Positions 36,418 through 43,567 of a DNA stretch of 64,000 nt are shown here, piece by piece (positions within the stretch are counted from its first letter, which is position 1; every line of letters begins with the position of its first letter). Origin of the DNA: DATMER01 sp034667225 (GTDB taxonomy: Bacteria > Acidobacteriota > Thermoanaerobaculia > Multivoradales > UBA5704); assembly GCA_034667225.1 (NCBI GenBank), contig JAXDKG010000060.1, positions 160,601 to 224,600 on the forward strand. The letters run 5' to 3'. The translations under genes were made by a program, and so were the position numbers. The notes beneath the pieces are model-generated. The model was not told the origin of the DNA and made no database searches. It saw only the letters and a program-made list of their open reading frames with translations.

Positions 36418-36682
36418 CGCCGGCCAGGCTCCCGGAACCGCTTTGCGGCCCGCCGCTTGACGGCCTCGTTCATCTCCTCGACGGTGACCGGCCGCTCTCC
36501 AGCAAGATGGTGCAGAAGACCGGGGAGTCGACCCAGAGGGCTTCGGGCCTCCGGCCGAACAGAAGGTTGCCCTCATCGTCGAATCGGAATACCAGACGGT
36601 CGCCCTCCTTCAAGCCGAGGCGCTCGCGGACTTCCTTGGGGATCGTGACTTGCCCTTTCGAGGTCAGGGTGCTTGCCGACAT
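36414..36682 (-). pseudogene. AbrB/SpoVT-type antitoxin with an apparent one-base deletion
   Basis: The ATG at 36682 opens MSASTLTSKGQVTIPKEVRE, the swapped-hairpin DNA-binding fold of AbrB/VapB antitoxins. The literal frame runs to a TGA at 36470 with an atypical tail. Another frame, from about 36555, encodes LLHHLAGERPVTVEEMNEAV and ends with TGA overlapping the toxin start, which is the expected antitoxin C-terminus. The two parts are offset by one missing base near 36540-36560. If real, the mutation removes the toxin-neutralising tail; if it is a base-calling error, the gene is intact. Confidence 0.75.
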
Positions 36683-36746
36683 GCCTTCTCCTTACGAAGC
36701 GGCAGTATATACCCTTCTGGGTAAGGACGGCAGAGTCCTTCTACGA

Positions 36747-36918
36747 GCGCCAGATCGGCCGCGTCAGACAGGTGGGGCCGCCCTCGGCCTTGAGAGAGAT
36801 CCCGGCCGTGTTAGGTGAGGACCTCGCAGCCCGCCCGCTCCAGGCGATCCCGGGTCACGGGATTGCCCTCCAGCATCAGGCACTTGCGAGGAGCGAGGGC
36901 CAGGACGTTGGGGGCCAT
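36747..36918 (-). pseudogene. fragment of the dimethylargininase-like gene (3' end only)
   Basis: About 170 nt match the 3' end of the intact gene at 42704-43567. The first 48 bases on the plus strand (from 36747) are identical to those from 42710; later parts differ by substitutions and a 2-nt deletion that breaks the frame. The fragment ends abruptly where the cassette cluster begins (36931). It encodes only the last 55 or so residues, including the active-site Cys region. 36683-36746 shows nothing else. Confidence 0.8.
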
Positions 36919-36931
36919 CAGATACGCTGGG

Positions 36932-37423
36932 TTAGCCGTTGCCGCTGGACCAAACCACAACGATGAATCCGGTCCCGGCCAAGACAGCAAACCAGTAAGT
37001 CCATCCTAACCATTTGCCGGCCCTCTCGAATGTTCGAAATCCGTCAGGATACAACTGCGAATCCCCCAGGTAGACTCCTGGCTCAAACAGCCCTAGGGCT
37101 TCATCGCATTGCAGCAGCGCGTGGCGAACTGCCTCGCGAGCGTGGTTGCGATGATACGTGTATACACCTGCTATCGCCAAGAGCGCCAATACCAGAACTG
37201 TTAGACCTAGACGCGGCCAGAGCGCTTGGAGAGGCCGCGTCTTTTCGGATGCGAGGAAGGATGCTCCCGCGCCGAACACCCCGAGCAGTAGCAACACGAG
37301 CTTCTGCTGGGCTTCTTCGATAGCCAGCAGTTCGGCAGCGTGCTTCCGATATACCTCTCTAATGATCTCACTCCGATGTTCCGGCGCAAGTTGAGAAGCG
37401 AAGGCCGAAGTAGCGAGAGTCAT
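36932..37423 (-). CDS. cassette gene: three-TM membrane protein, SLATT-like
   Basis: The ATG at 37423 follows GGAGGAGG. The 163-aa product has a charged N-terminal helix (residues 12-38), two close membrane helices (KLVLLLLGVFGAGASFLA and LGLTVLVLALLAIAGVYTY), a soluble middle, and a C-terminal membrane helix. The paired N-terminal helices resemble SLATT-type effectors found in nucleotide-signalling defence systems, but this is a topology guess. It is the last gene of the minus-strand cassette run. Its stop codon lies inside GGCTAAC, an R''-like box, after which the cassette is truncated. Confidence 0.65.
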   Translation of the reverse strand: MTLATSAFASQLAPEHRSEIIREVYRKHAAELLAIEEAQQKLVLLLLGVFGAGASFLASEKTRPLQALWPRLGLTVLVLALLAIAGVYTYHRNHAREAVRHALLQCDEALGLFEPGVYLGDSQLYPDGFRTFERAGKWLGWTYWFAVLAGTGFIVVVWSSGNG

Positions 37424-37473
37424 GTCCTCCTCCACTTTCGATACTTGATGTCTCGTCGAGTGACGCAAGACGG

Positions 37474-37542
37474 CAGTAACGGGGATGTGCTTCACCGGCG
37501 GCCGGCGAAGCCGACCGCCCGAGTGCAAGCGCCGGGTTGGGC
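37474..37542 (-). mobile_element. attC-like site between cassettes
   Basis: Reading the minus strand, R'' is GCCCAAC (37542-37536), a perfect RYYYAAC. A GC-rich imperfect hairpin follows, and the site ends in GTTACTG (37480-37474) as R'. R'' is the exact complement of GTTGGGC found at the 5' boundary of the same cassette (38412-38406), as expected when both came from one circular cassette. It sits between the stop of one gene and the start of the next. Confidence 0.65.
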
Positions 37543-37556
37543 GCCCGACACCCTAG

Positions 37557-38372
37557 TTACTCCTCTCCAACAACAATGGGCGGAAACTTTACCGTAAACT
37601 CCTTACCAAGCTGCCCTTTGTCAGCCTCCACAACCAAGGTAGCACTGCCCAGCTTCCGAGTTATCCCGGAGAATATCAGGTCAACAGCGATAGCAACACC
37701 GGGCACAAACTTCGGAGAACGCTCAAAAGCAGCTGCCACGGCACTGCGGTTGCTTGTGGCTCGATACTGAGTTCCATCCTCGGTAACCAGAAAAGATATA
37801 CGACCGCCAGTGGCGTACGTTGGATTGAACACCAGAGGCTGCTTCGAACTCGAGAGGTTTTCGACTAACAGCCTACATCGAACGCGCTGTGCCCTAACCG
37901 CATGGATACATTCGTTGAGAGTAAAGCGAAAAGGATCGCGAACAACAACGTGTGGCCCGGGTATTGCCGCGTGGGTGGCACTAGGCGCAATGCTCGGAGA
38001 AGACCCTGCGTTTACCATCGTTGCTGACTGACTCGGATTAGCAGTCTGTTTCTCCACAGGTGCGATTTCCGTCTCAACTCCGCTCGGTGAAGACAGATCG
38101 CTAGGCGATTCTCTTGTTTCGATCCGAGGAGCCTCCATAGCCTCCGTCGGTTGGACTTCTGAGGAATTGGTCGACCTCAACTCTGGTACATGAGAGCGAC
38201 CTTTTTCGTTCGCCTCCAACTCTTCCAGTCGACGTTGCAGACGTGCAAACTCCTCGTCGCGGGGGCGCACAAGCAACTCGTTGAGGGCACTCCACGTCCC
38301 GCCAGCAACGAGCACGGTTACAATCAGGATTGACCCTAGCCAGTTTCGCTCAAGCTTATCTTGGAGGCCCAT
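37557..38372 (-). CDS. cassette gene: membrane-anchored protein with C-terminal beta domain
   Basis: The ATG at 38372 follows AGGAAG. The 271-aa protein has a short cytoplasmic start, one membrane helix (WLGSILIVTVLVAGGTWSA), a coiled-coil segment (PRDEEFARLQRRLEELEANE), a Ser/Pro-rich linker (about 60-150) and a C-terminal beta domain. That domain begins DPFRFTLNECIHAVRAQRVR. It is clearly related to the domain of the next cassette gene upstream (38538-39149): shared C...V.CR.L, DGTQY/QGNQY, and VDLIFSG/VELVFEG positions. No function is known. Confidence 0.7.
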   Translation of the reverse strand: MGLQDKLERNWLGSILIVTVLVAGGTWSALNELLVRPRDEEFARLQRRLEELEANEKGRSHVPELRSTNSSEVQPTEAMEAPRIETRESPSDLSSPSGVETEIAPVEKQTANPSQSATMVNAGSSPSIAPSATHAAIPGPHVVVRDPFRFTLNECIHAVRAQRVRCRLLVENLSSSKQPLVFNPTYATGGRISFLVTEDGTQYRATSNRSAVAAAFERSPKFVPGVAIAVDLIFSGITRKLGSATLVVEADKGQLGKEFTVKFPPIVVGEE

Positions 38373-38405
38373 GCTATTCACTTCCTGTTCTGCTTGTTGC
38401 TTGGC

Positions 38406-38463
38406 GCCCAACCGGCTTGCCGATGAGTGGCGACTTGCCGTCCGCTCGATCGGCTTGTTCGGC
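38406..38463 (-). mobile_element. attC-like site between cassettes
   Basis: On the minus strand GCCGAAC (R'', 38463-38457) and AAGCCGAT are mirrored by ATCGGCAA and GTTGGGC (R', 38412-38406, a perfect GTTRRRY). The two arms form the folded attC stem with one extra base, separated by a 24-nt loop. At 58 bp it is in the usual attC range. It lies between the stop at 38538 and the start at 38372. Confidence 0.75.
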
Positions 38464-38537
38464 GACACACCAGCTCACCCCTCTGAATTATCAAGGCATC
38501 GCTCATGCTTGTCTCTCAAGACACATTGTCAGAAGGA

Positions 38538-39149
38538 CTATTTTGACAAGCTGATATCCCGAAAAGTAAACTCCCCCTTATTGGTTGCTATGAGGAGAGT
38601 TGTAATTGTCTCTAGGTCTGAGGGAACACCCTCAAAAACCAACTCGACTCGCGTCGGGGTATTTGCAGGTATTTTACCAATAACAGCTCGGTACCTTCCC
38701 TCCTGGGCACCTAACCTAACTCTTGAGACTTGATACTGATTACCCTGCATATCCCACATGTAACTACCATCGCTACCTTGGCCGAGCACGTGATTGTAAC
38801 CCTCTCTGGCTTGTGTCAGTGTTGCTCTACACGTAACTTTCCCCGCTGAGACTCGACAATCTAGAAGATCGATGCGTACACCCTTTATTGTTTCAGACTT
38901 TGGCGAACCTTCTGCAGTAGGGGTAGCTGTCGGAGGGGGAGTCTCGCTCGGAGGCGGGGTCACAGTTGGAGTCTCGGTCACGGTTGGATTGGACGCTTGA
39001 GCGAATGGTGTAGGAGTTGGTTCTGAGCCGGTGTCTTTCTCACGGTCCCGAAGGTAGCTAAATAGCGCAATCGCAGCAGCAACAATCAGCGCACTGATGA
39101 TTCCCATGAGCCATTTCTTCTTGTCAGACCAATTTGACTCGGAAGTCAT
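38538..39149 (-). CDS. cassette gene: membrane-anchored protein related to its neighbour
   Basis: The ATG at 39149 follows GGAGGGAGG. The 203-aa protein has a basic start, one membrane helix (WLMGIISALIVAAAIALFSYL), and a Thr/Pro-rich linker (TPTPFAQ...TETPTVTPPPSETPPPT). The C-terminal beta domain of about 115 residues is homologous to that of the following cassette gene. Lower GC than the chromosome and its own flanking attC-like sites mark it as a cassette. Orientation is N-in, with the beta domain outside. Function unknown. Confidence 0.7.
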   Translation of the reverse strand: MTSESNWSDKKKWLMGIISALIVAAAIALFSYLRDREKDTGSEPTPTPFAQASNPTVTETPTVTPPPSETPPPTATPTAEGSPKSETIKGVRIDLLDCRVSAGKVTCRATLTQAREGYNHVLGQGSDGSYMWDMQGNQYQVSRVRLGAQEGRYRAVIGKIPANTPTRVELVFEGVPSDLETITTLLIATNKGEFTFRDISLSK

Positions 39150-39179
39150 TTCGTCCTCCCTCCAAACTATGTCTTTGAC

Positions 39180-39258
39180 GCAGAACGGCTACGCTGCTCA
39201 GCGGCGCGGACCGGAGCGAAGCGGAGGTTCGCGTCCGTCTGCAGACGCTTGGTTAGGT
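39180..39258 (-). mobile_element. attC-like site between cassettes
   Basis: On the minus strand ACCTAAC (R'', a perfect RYYYAAC, 39258-39252) is followed by AAGCGTCTGC, a GC-rich imperfect hairpin and GTTCTGC (R', 39186-39180). R' differs by one base from the complement of GCCGAAC, the R'' at the 3' end of the same downstream cassette. The site starts 6 nt after the stop of the lipoprotein gene. Confidence 0.65.
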
Positions 39259-39264
39259 GGCAAG

Positions 39265-39897
39265 TCACGAGTGCAGGCGCCAGCCATCGTCGTATCGCTC
39301 GAAACGGAACGATCCGGTTTGCGGATCCGGCAGTGAGTAGATCTCGCTGCATTGCTTATCTGGCCCACCCTGCGCGAAGCTGGTCTCCGTCTTCACGAGC
39401 GTCTCGAATACCGGTGTCGGCTCAAAATCTATTAACGCCTCTACAATCGCGGTGCTACCTTCCTGCTTGATCCCAGTGACTTCAGCGATCCGAGGCTTCC
39501 CCATAGTGAGAATCACGAACGTGTACTGATCGGATGGTAGTGATGCGTATGCGGGGTTAGCAACCTGGAACCTATACTCCGTTCCTGCACGGCGTTTGCC
39601 CCAGTGGAAGGTTTCTTCAGGTAAATCTCGAACGCTCTTGGTGAGCACGCCTTCGCTGACGAGCTGCTCCGCGAGCGCCAGCCTCTTCTGTGTCTCGCAT
39701 TGCACATTCTTACCACGTTCAATGGTGAATCTTGCGGAGACTAGGTTGTCTGAGGTTGCGTCGCCAAGCATGCCCGGTGGCGCGGCCCGCAATAGCTCAA
39801 GAGCCTTGTCGCGACTCAACTCTTTTGGTGGGCCGCACGCCAGCGCCAGAAAGCATAGGAGCACCGTCAGGGTCAGAAAGGGCGGCTTCAGCTTCAT
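39265..39897 (-). CDS. cassette gene: putative lipoprotein
   Basis: The 210-aa protein has a lipobox in its N-terminus (MKLKPPFLTLTVLLCFLALACG, modification at the Cys of LALAC). The mature domain (PPKELSRDKALELLRAAPPGM...) is alpha/beta with SDQYTFVILTMGKPRIAEVTG. It probably sits on the periplasmic face of a membrane. AGGAGG precedes the ATG. It is followed by a well-formed attC-like site; the boundary upstream of it keeps only an R''-like box at 39955-39949. No family recognised. Confidence 0.65.
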   Translation of the reverse strand: MKLKPPFLTLTVLLCFLALACGPPKELSRDKALELLRAAPPGMLGDATSDNLVSARFTIERGKNVQCETQKRLALAEQLVSEGVLTKSVRDLPEETFHWGKRRAGTEYRFQVANPAYASLPSDQYTFVILTMGKPRIAEVTGIKQEGSTAIVEALIDFEPTPVFETLVKTETSFAQGGPDKQCSEIYSLPDPQTGSFRFERYDDGWRLHS

Positions 39898-39948
39898 ACG
39901 GGAACCTCCTTAGTAGACGAGTGGGACGAGAAATCTCCTGCCGCTTGT

Positions 39949-39955
39949 GTTATGC
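39949..39955 (-). mobile_element. residual attC box (R''-like) after the HEPN-nuclease cassette
   Basis: GCATAAC on the minus strand is the exact complement of GTTATGC found at the 5' boundary of the same cassette (41009-41003), as expected for the two ends of one cassette. The remaining arms of this attC are not recognisable, so the site is decayed or very short. Confidence 0.45.
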
Positions 39956-39977
39956 GCCCACATCACCACTTCACGAT

Positions 39978-40985
39978 TCAACCGCCTGCCAATGACTCAA
40001 GCAGGGCGAGGTCGTCTTTTGTAGAGAGGAGAATCCCTGAATGGACAAGAAACGCTCTAACTACTGGAGCGACCTCGCTCAAGACGACTAGCCAGACCTT
40101 TGGTTCACGGCCCGTGCGCTTTTTGTACAGTTCTCGATACCTTTCAAGTTGCTCGCGTAGTTGTTCCCCTGACCGGGCTTGAACCCTGAGCTTCACCTCG
40201 ATTAGCCAGTCCTCTGCGTTACTCTTGGCTTCGAGATCTGCCCCTACGGCACCTCGGGTAGTACCTGTTATCTCCGCGAAAGAAGGGATCTGGACCTCAC
40301 CAACAGCACCAAGCAACTCTCCTGGCACAGCAGTATCCTTCAAATGTGCAAGCAATCGGCGGATTCTGTTCTCGCTTTCAGCCTCTAGCTCGAAGCCGTA
40401 ACTGCTTACCTGGGCCACGCGGCGCCGAACCTCGGGAATACATACTTCCTTGAACTTCTGATCGTTTACCTCCCTGTCGAGCAACTGCAGAAGCGGCTCA
40501 AGAATATCTGAAAGGAGACTGGTAACCTCAGCTATGTTCATCGTGACAGAGAAGTGCACAATCTTGTTTCGATAAATGGTGAGGTCGTCGATGTCCTGAC
40601 GTAAAGGTTGTCCCGGGGTTAACTCTTTAATCCCAAGCATGACCGCCACACGGTCTACTAGCTTAGCGAAGCCGACTGTATAAGCACCTTGTCCATATTC
40701 GAACAGATCGAGAACAGTTGCCTGCATCATGCCTGGTTGCCGTCGAAGAGTACCAAGCCTTTGGATGGCTTCGTCCACCTTGTCAAAGACTAAATACTCG
40801 TTTGTTTGAACTAGGAGCTGTTTAAAGACTAGTTCGATGCCATGATGCACCCAAATGATAGCTTCTTTGAGCAGCATGCCATCGCCGAGTTGCTGACCAC
40901 GACTCCATAGCTCGTACCCTCTCTGGAGAGAATGGGCAGCATTCTCAAGTAGGCCGACTTTGAGACTAGGCTTAATGGATGCCAT
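39978..40985 (-). CDS. cassette gene: HEPN-like domain plus PD-(D/E)XK-like nuclease domain
   Basis: The N-terminal 190 residues are helical and contain YRNKIVHFS, an exact R-x4-H motif of HEPN ribonucleases and scaffolds, in the usual place after a long helix bundle (WVHHGIELVFKQLL...). The C-terminal domain (about 225-335) has GADLEAKSNAEDWLIEVKLR, in which D and the E-x-K of LIEVKLR fit a PD-(D/E)XK nuclease core. A strand-helix pair (EQLREQLERYRELY...PKVWLVVLSE) follows, as in Mrr/RecB-like folds. It is the first cassette of the minus-strand run and is lower in GC than the chromosome. A phage-defence role is plausible but inferred. Confidence 0.7.
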   Translation of the reverse strand: MASIKPSLKVGLLENAAHSLQRGYELWSRGQQLGDGMLLKEAIIWVHHGIELVFKQLLVQTNEYLVFDKVDEAIQRLGTLRRQPGMMQATVLDLFEYGQGAYTVGFAKLVDRVAVMLGIKELTPGQPLRQDIDDLTIYRNKIVHFSVTMNIAEVTSLLSDILEPLLQLLDREVNDQKFKEVCIPEVRRRVAQVSSYGFELEAESENRIRRLLAHLKDTAVPGELLGAVGEVQIPSFAEITGTTRGAVGADLEAKSNAEDWLIEVKLRVQARSGEQLREQLERYRELYKKRTGREPKVWLVVLSEVAPVVRAFLVHSGILLSTKDDLALLESLAGG

Positions 40986-41407
40986 GGCTATGGCTACTCA
41001 TCGCATAACAGCCTATTTTGAACGTCACCTCAAGCATCCCCTCAAGCATCAAAGTTGCCAAGCCCGGCTGCCGTGGGAGGGGGTGCCATCTCTCTGAGTC
41101 TCCTCTATCTTGGAACTATCCTACGCCGCTTCCTTAAACACGTCAAAGTCATCGAGGATGACGCATAAGCGATCCTTGAGATGGGTGGCTTCGCGAGTCG
41201 GCCGGCGCGCCGAAGCCACCTCTTCCCAGGGGAAGCTTCGGGAGTTATGCGACAAGCCAGATGTCAGATGAGCCTACCCGGGCGAGGAGGCTTCCATGGC
41301 GGATCGGTGACGCGTAAGCGACCGTGGGGAGGGCTTCCCCTTCCCGGGAGGGGACAAGCCCCTCGCCTACATAGAACACCTTGGAGGCGGGCAGGGCCGG
41401 AGCCCCT
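40986..41407. other. cassette-cluster boundary region without a gene
   Basis: Starting next to the first cassette, the minus strand holds GTTATGC (41009-41003), preceded by two direct copies of GATGCTTGAGG (within 41035-41060). This layout is reminiscent of attI. Further out are the 12-mer GCTTATGCGTCA (minus strand, 41170-41159), a hairpin with arms GTGGCTTCG/CGAAGCCAC (41185-41220), and an inverted repeat around 41328-41362. No integrase or other gene is supported here. Confidence 0.45.
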
Positions 41408-41929
41408 TCAGCGATCGTCGTCTCTTTTTGCGGTGGGCGGTTGCGGCACCTTGGTGTAGAGGGCTTCGTGGTTCGGCTTTCCCTCCCGGACTTGATGGAT
41501 GCGCCGGGCGGTGCTCATGCGGCGGAGGACGATGGAAACGGCGGGGGGATCCACCGGCCTGCGCAGCGCCTTCGGGAAGCGCCGTCTGATTTCGTGAGCC
41601 ACGAGCTTCGGCCCGAACCGCTCTCCTTCCGGACGGTTGGCCACTACCCACGCCACCAGCCGGCCCAGAGTCGGATTGGACACGAGGTCCTCGTCCAGCG
41701 GAGGCGAAGCCGGCGCCGTGTCGGGAAGGTCGAGCTCCGCCGCCGTGCCCGCCACCGCCTGGAAGGATTCGAGGTGAACCAGCGTTTTCCGGAGCTCGGC
41801 CTCGAGCAACGCCCGCTGGTCGCGATGGTGCTCCTCCTGGCGGGCGTGCAAATCCACCTGCTCCCGCAGAGAATCGATTTGCTGCTGCAACTTGGCCAGG
41901 ATCTCAGACAGTGAAAGGGTCAGGGCCAT
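41408..41929 (-). CDS. coiled-coil plus winged-helix-like protein, unknown function
   Basis: The 173-aa soluble protein has an N-terminal coiled coil (residues 8-60, EILAKLQQQIDSLREQVDLH). Its C-terminal domain (about 90-165, LGRLVAWVVANRPEGERFGP...AVSIVLRRMSTARRIHQV) has the helix-turn-helix spacing of a winged helix. It ends with a basic/acidic tail. Its high GC matches the backbone, so it lies outside the cassette cluster. Dimerisation through the coiled coil and DNA binding by the C-terminus are likely; no partner is known. Confidence 0.65.
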   Translation of the reverse strand: MALTLSLSEILAKLQQQIDSLREQVDLHARQEEHHRDQRALLEAELRKTLVHLESFQAVAGTAAELDLPDTAPASPPLDEDLVSNPTLGRLVAWVVANRPEGERFGPKLVAHEIRRRFPKALRRPVDPPAVSIVLRRMSTARRIHQVREGKPNHEALYTKVPQPPTAKRDDDR

Positions 41930-42124
41930 CGTCCATCCTCATTGTCGCGGCAGCCGGAACACAGCCCGCCAGAGAAGGCCGCAAGTCGCGGCATCCTTCC
42001 CGAATTGCTCCACTGCCAAGGTTTTGTCTGCCGCAACTTTATCACACCGCCTCGCGGCACAGGCTTCCGGAGCCAGCCGGATCAGGCCGGTGCCGCGACG
42101 AAGGGCCTCGACGTGAGGCGACAA

Positions 42125-42655
42125 CCTGTCGTCCTGCGGCGAATCGCTTTCTTGCCGCGACTCAGGCTCAAGTCGCGGCAAGAAAGTCCATTGCTGCCGC
42201 GGCTTAACCGAAAGTCGCGGCAGCGAGACCTATCGGCGCCGCGACGAAGACCGTTATCGCGGCGGGAAGTCTTGAGTCGCGGCAGAAAAGCAGATCGCTG
42301 CCGCGACGATAGGTTTCGTCGCGACGGCAAGACTCGTAGTCGCGGCAACAGAGCTCATCGTCGCGGCAGAGAAACCTGGGGTCGCGGCATGAAGTCTATC
42401 GTCGCGGCAACGAAGCTTATGGTCGCGGCGGCAAACCTTATCGTTGCGGCATCGAAGTCCAAAGTCGCGGCAAAATGCCTTGAGTCGCGGCAGGAAAGCC
42501 TGTTGCCGCCGCGACTATGGGTTGAGTCGCGGCGGCAATACCTTGCGTCGCGGCAAAATGGTCCCGGTCGCGGCAGGAAAGCTCGTCAGCAGGACGGCAC
42601 AGCGCCTCGGCAAGAGGCGAAGGCTTGCGTCGCGGCAGAAAAGCCCCTCTGTCAG
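42125..42655. repeat. array 3: 21-nt repeats with GTCGCGGCA core
   Basis: More than twenty units contain GTCGCGGCA, followed by about 12 variable nucleotides often of the form NNGAAR-CYTAT. The step is 21 nt in most units and 20 in a few. Some units are inverted (CTGCCGCGAC near 42298-42307 and GCCGCCGCGAC near 42505-42515). The array occupies the gap between the coiled-coil gene start and the 3' end of the dimethylargininase-like gene. 41930-42124 shows decayed related units only. Confidence 0.85.
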
Positions 42656-42703
42656 CCCATGATCCAGATTATGCAGCCGTCAAGCGATGTGGCCGCGTCG
42701 CGG

Positions 42704-43567
42704 TCAGGTGCGCCAGATCGGCCGCGTCAGACAGGTGGGGCCGCCCTCGGCCTTGAGCGAGATCTCCCGGCCGCGGTAGGTGAGGACCTCGCAGCCCGCC
42801 TCCTCCAAACGGCGGCGGGTGACGGGATTGCCCTCGATCATCAGGCATTTCCGGGGAGAGAGGGCCAGGACGTTGGGGCCCATGGTCGGAAACTCCTCCT
42901 CAGGGACTTCGACCAGCCGGAAGCCGCGGTCTTGCAGCGTTCTCCAGAAGGTCACGGGCATGAGGGGAGGGTAGATCACGGCGAGGTCGCGGTCCACGAT
43001 GCTGATCAGCGAGAGGAGATGAAGGCAGGCTTCGGGACCGGTGAAGTAGGGGAGGTCGACCGGCAGCACTTCGACGCCGGTCAGGATCTCCCGGAGCTGG
43101 CGCAGCCCCTCGGCGTTCGTGCGGAAGCCCTGGCCCACCGCGAGCGTCTGCGAGTCGAGCCAGAGCAGGTCGCCGCCCTCCGCGGTCGCCTCGCCGTCGA
43201 GCTCGGCGAGGATGGGTACGCCGATCTCCCGGAAACGGCGGGCCATCGCCGCCTCCTCGCCGCGCCGCAGCTCCTTGCCCATGCGCAGGATCACGGCGCC
43301 GCGGTCGGTGACCAGAGCCGGATCGAAGACGAAGATGGCGTCGGCGCGGTCCGGCTGGGGCTCTGGGTGATCGATCACCTCGGCGCCCGCACCTGTCAGA
43401 ATTTCCACCAGCGCGTCGTGCTCGCGCCGAGCTTCGTTCAAATCCGGGCGCGAGGTGTAATGCCAGCGCGCCGGGTCTTCGACCGCGAACGCCTCGTCTG
43501 GCCGCTTCACCAGGACCCGCCGCAGCGGCTCGAATACGTTTTGACCACCGAAATCATGAGAGCTCAG
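42704..43567 (-). CDS. dimethylargininase / arginine deiminase-like amidinotransferase-fold enzyme
   Basis: The guanidine-modifying fold is recognised from RRVLVKRPDEAFAV, EHDALVEILTGAGAEV, DGEATAEGGDLLW, FTGPEACLHLLSLISIVD (catalytic His) and the C-terminal nucleophile in GGPTCLTRPIWRT. These match DDAH-type hydrolases, which convert methylarginines to citrulline. The nearest normal start (GTG at 43510) would lose conserved residues FGGQNVFEPLRRVL. The frame continues upstream to a TAA with no ATG, GTG or TTG. A CTG at 43567, four bases after GGAGGTG, would give 287 aa and overlap the preceding gene by 14 nt. Confidence 0.88.
   Translation of the reverse strand: MSSHDFGGQNVFEPLRRVLVKRPDEAFAVEDPARWHYTSRPDLNEARREHDALVEILTGAGAEVIDHPEPQPDRADAIFVFDPALVTDRGAVILRMGKELRRGEEAAMARRFREIGVPILAELDGEATAEGGDLLWLDSQTLAVGQGFRTNAEGLRQLREILTGVEVLPVDLPYFTGPEACLHLLSLISIVDRDLAVIYPPLMPVTFWRTLQDRGFRLVEVPEEEFPTMGPNVLALSPRKCLMIEGNPVTRRRLEEAGCEVLTYRGREISLKAEGGPTCLTRPIWRT

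Noticed and set aside
41120..41250. short minus-strand peptide ending DRLCVILDDFDVFKEAA as a gene
   Set aside because: About 40 codons without a start codon or ribosome binding site; it could be a gene remnant but no family could be named.
42704..43510. GTG at 43510 as the start of the dimethylargininase-like gene
   Set aside because: It would remove in-frame residues that the family conserves; the upstream CTG with a strong ribosome binding site fits better, though it is not proven.
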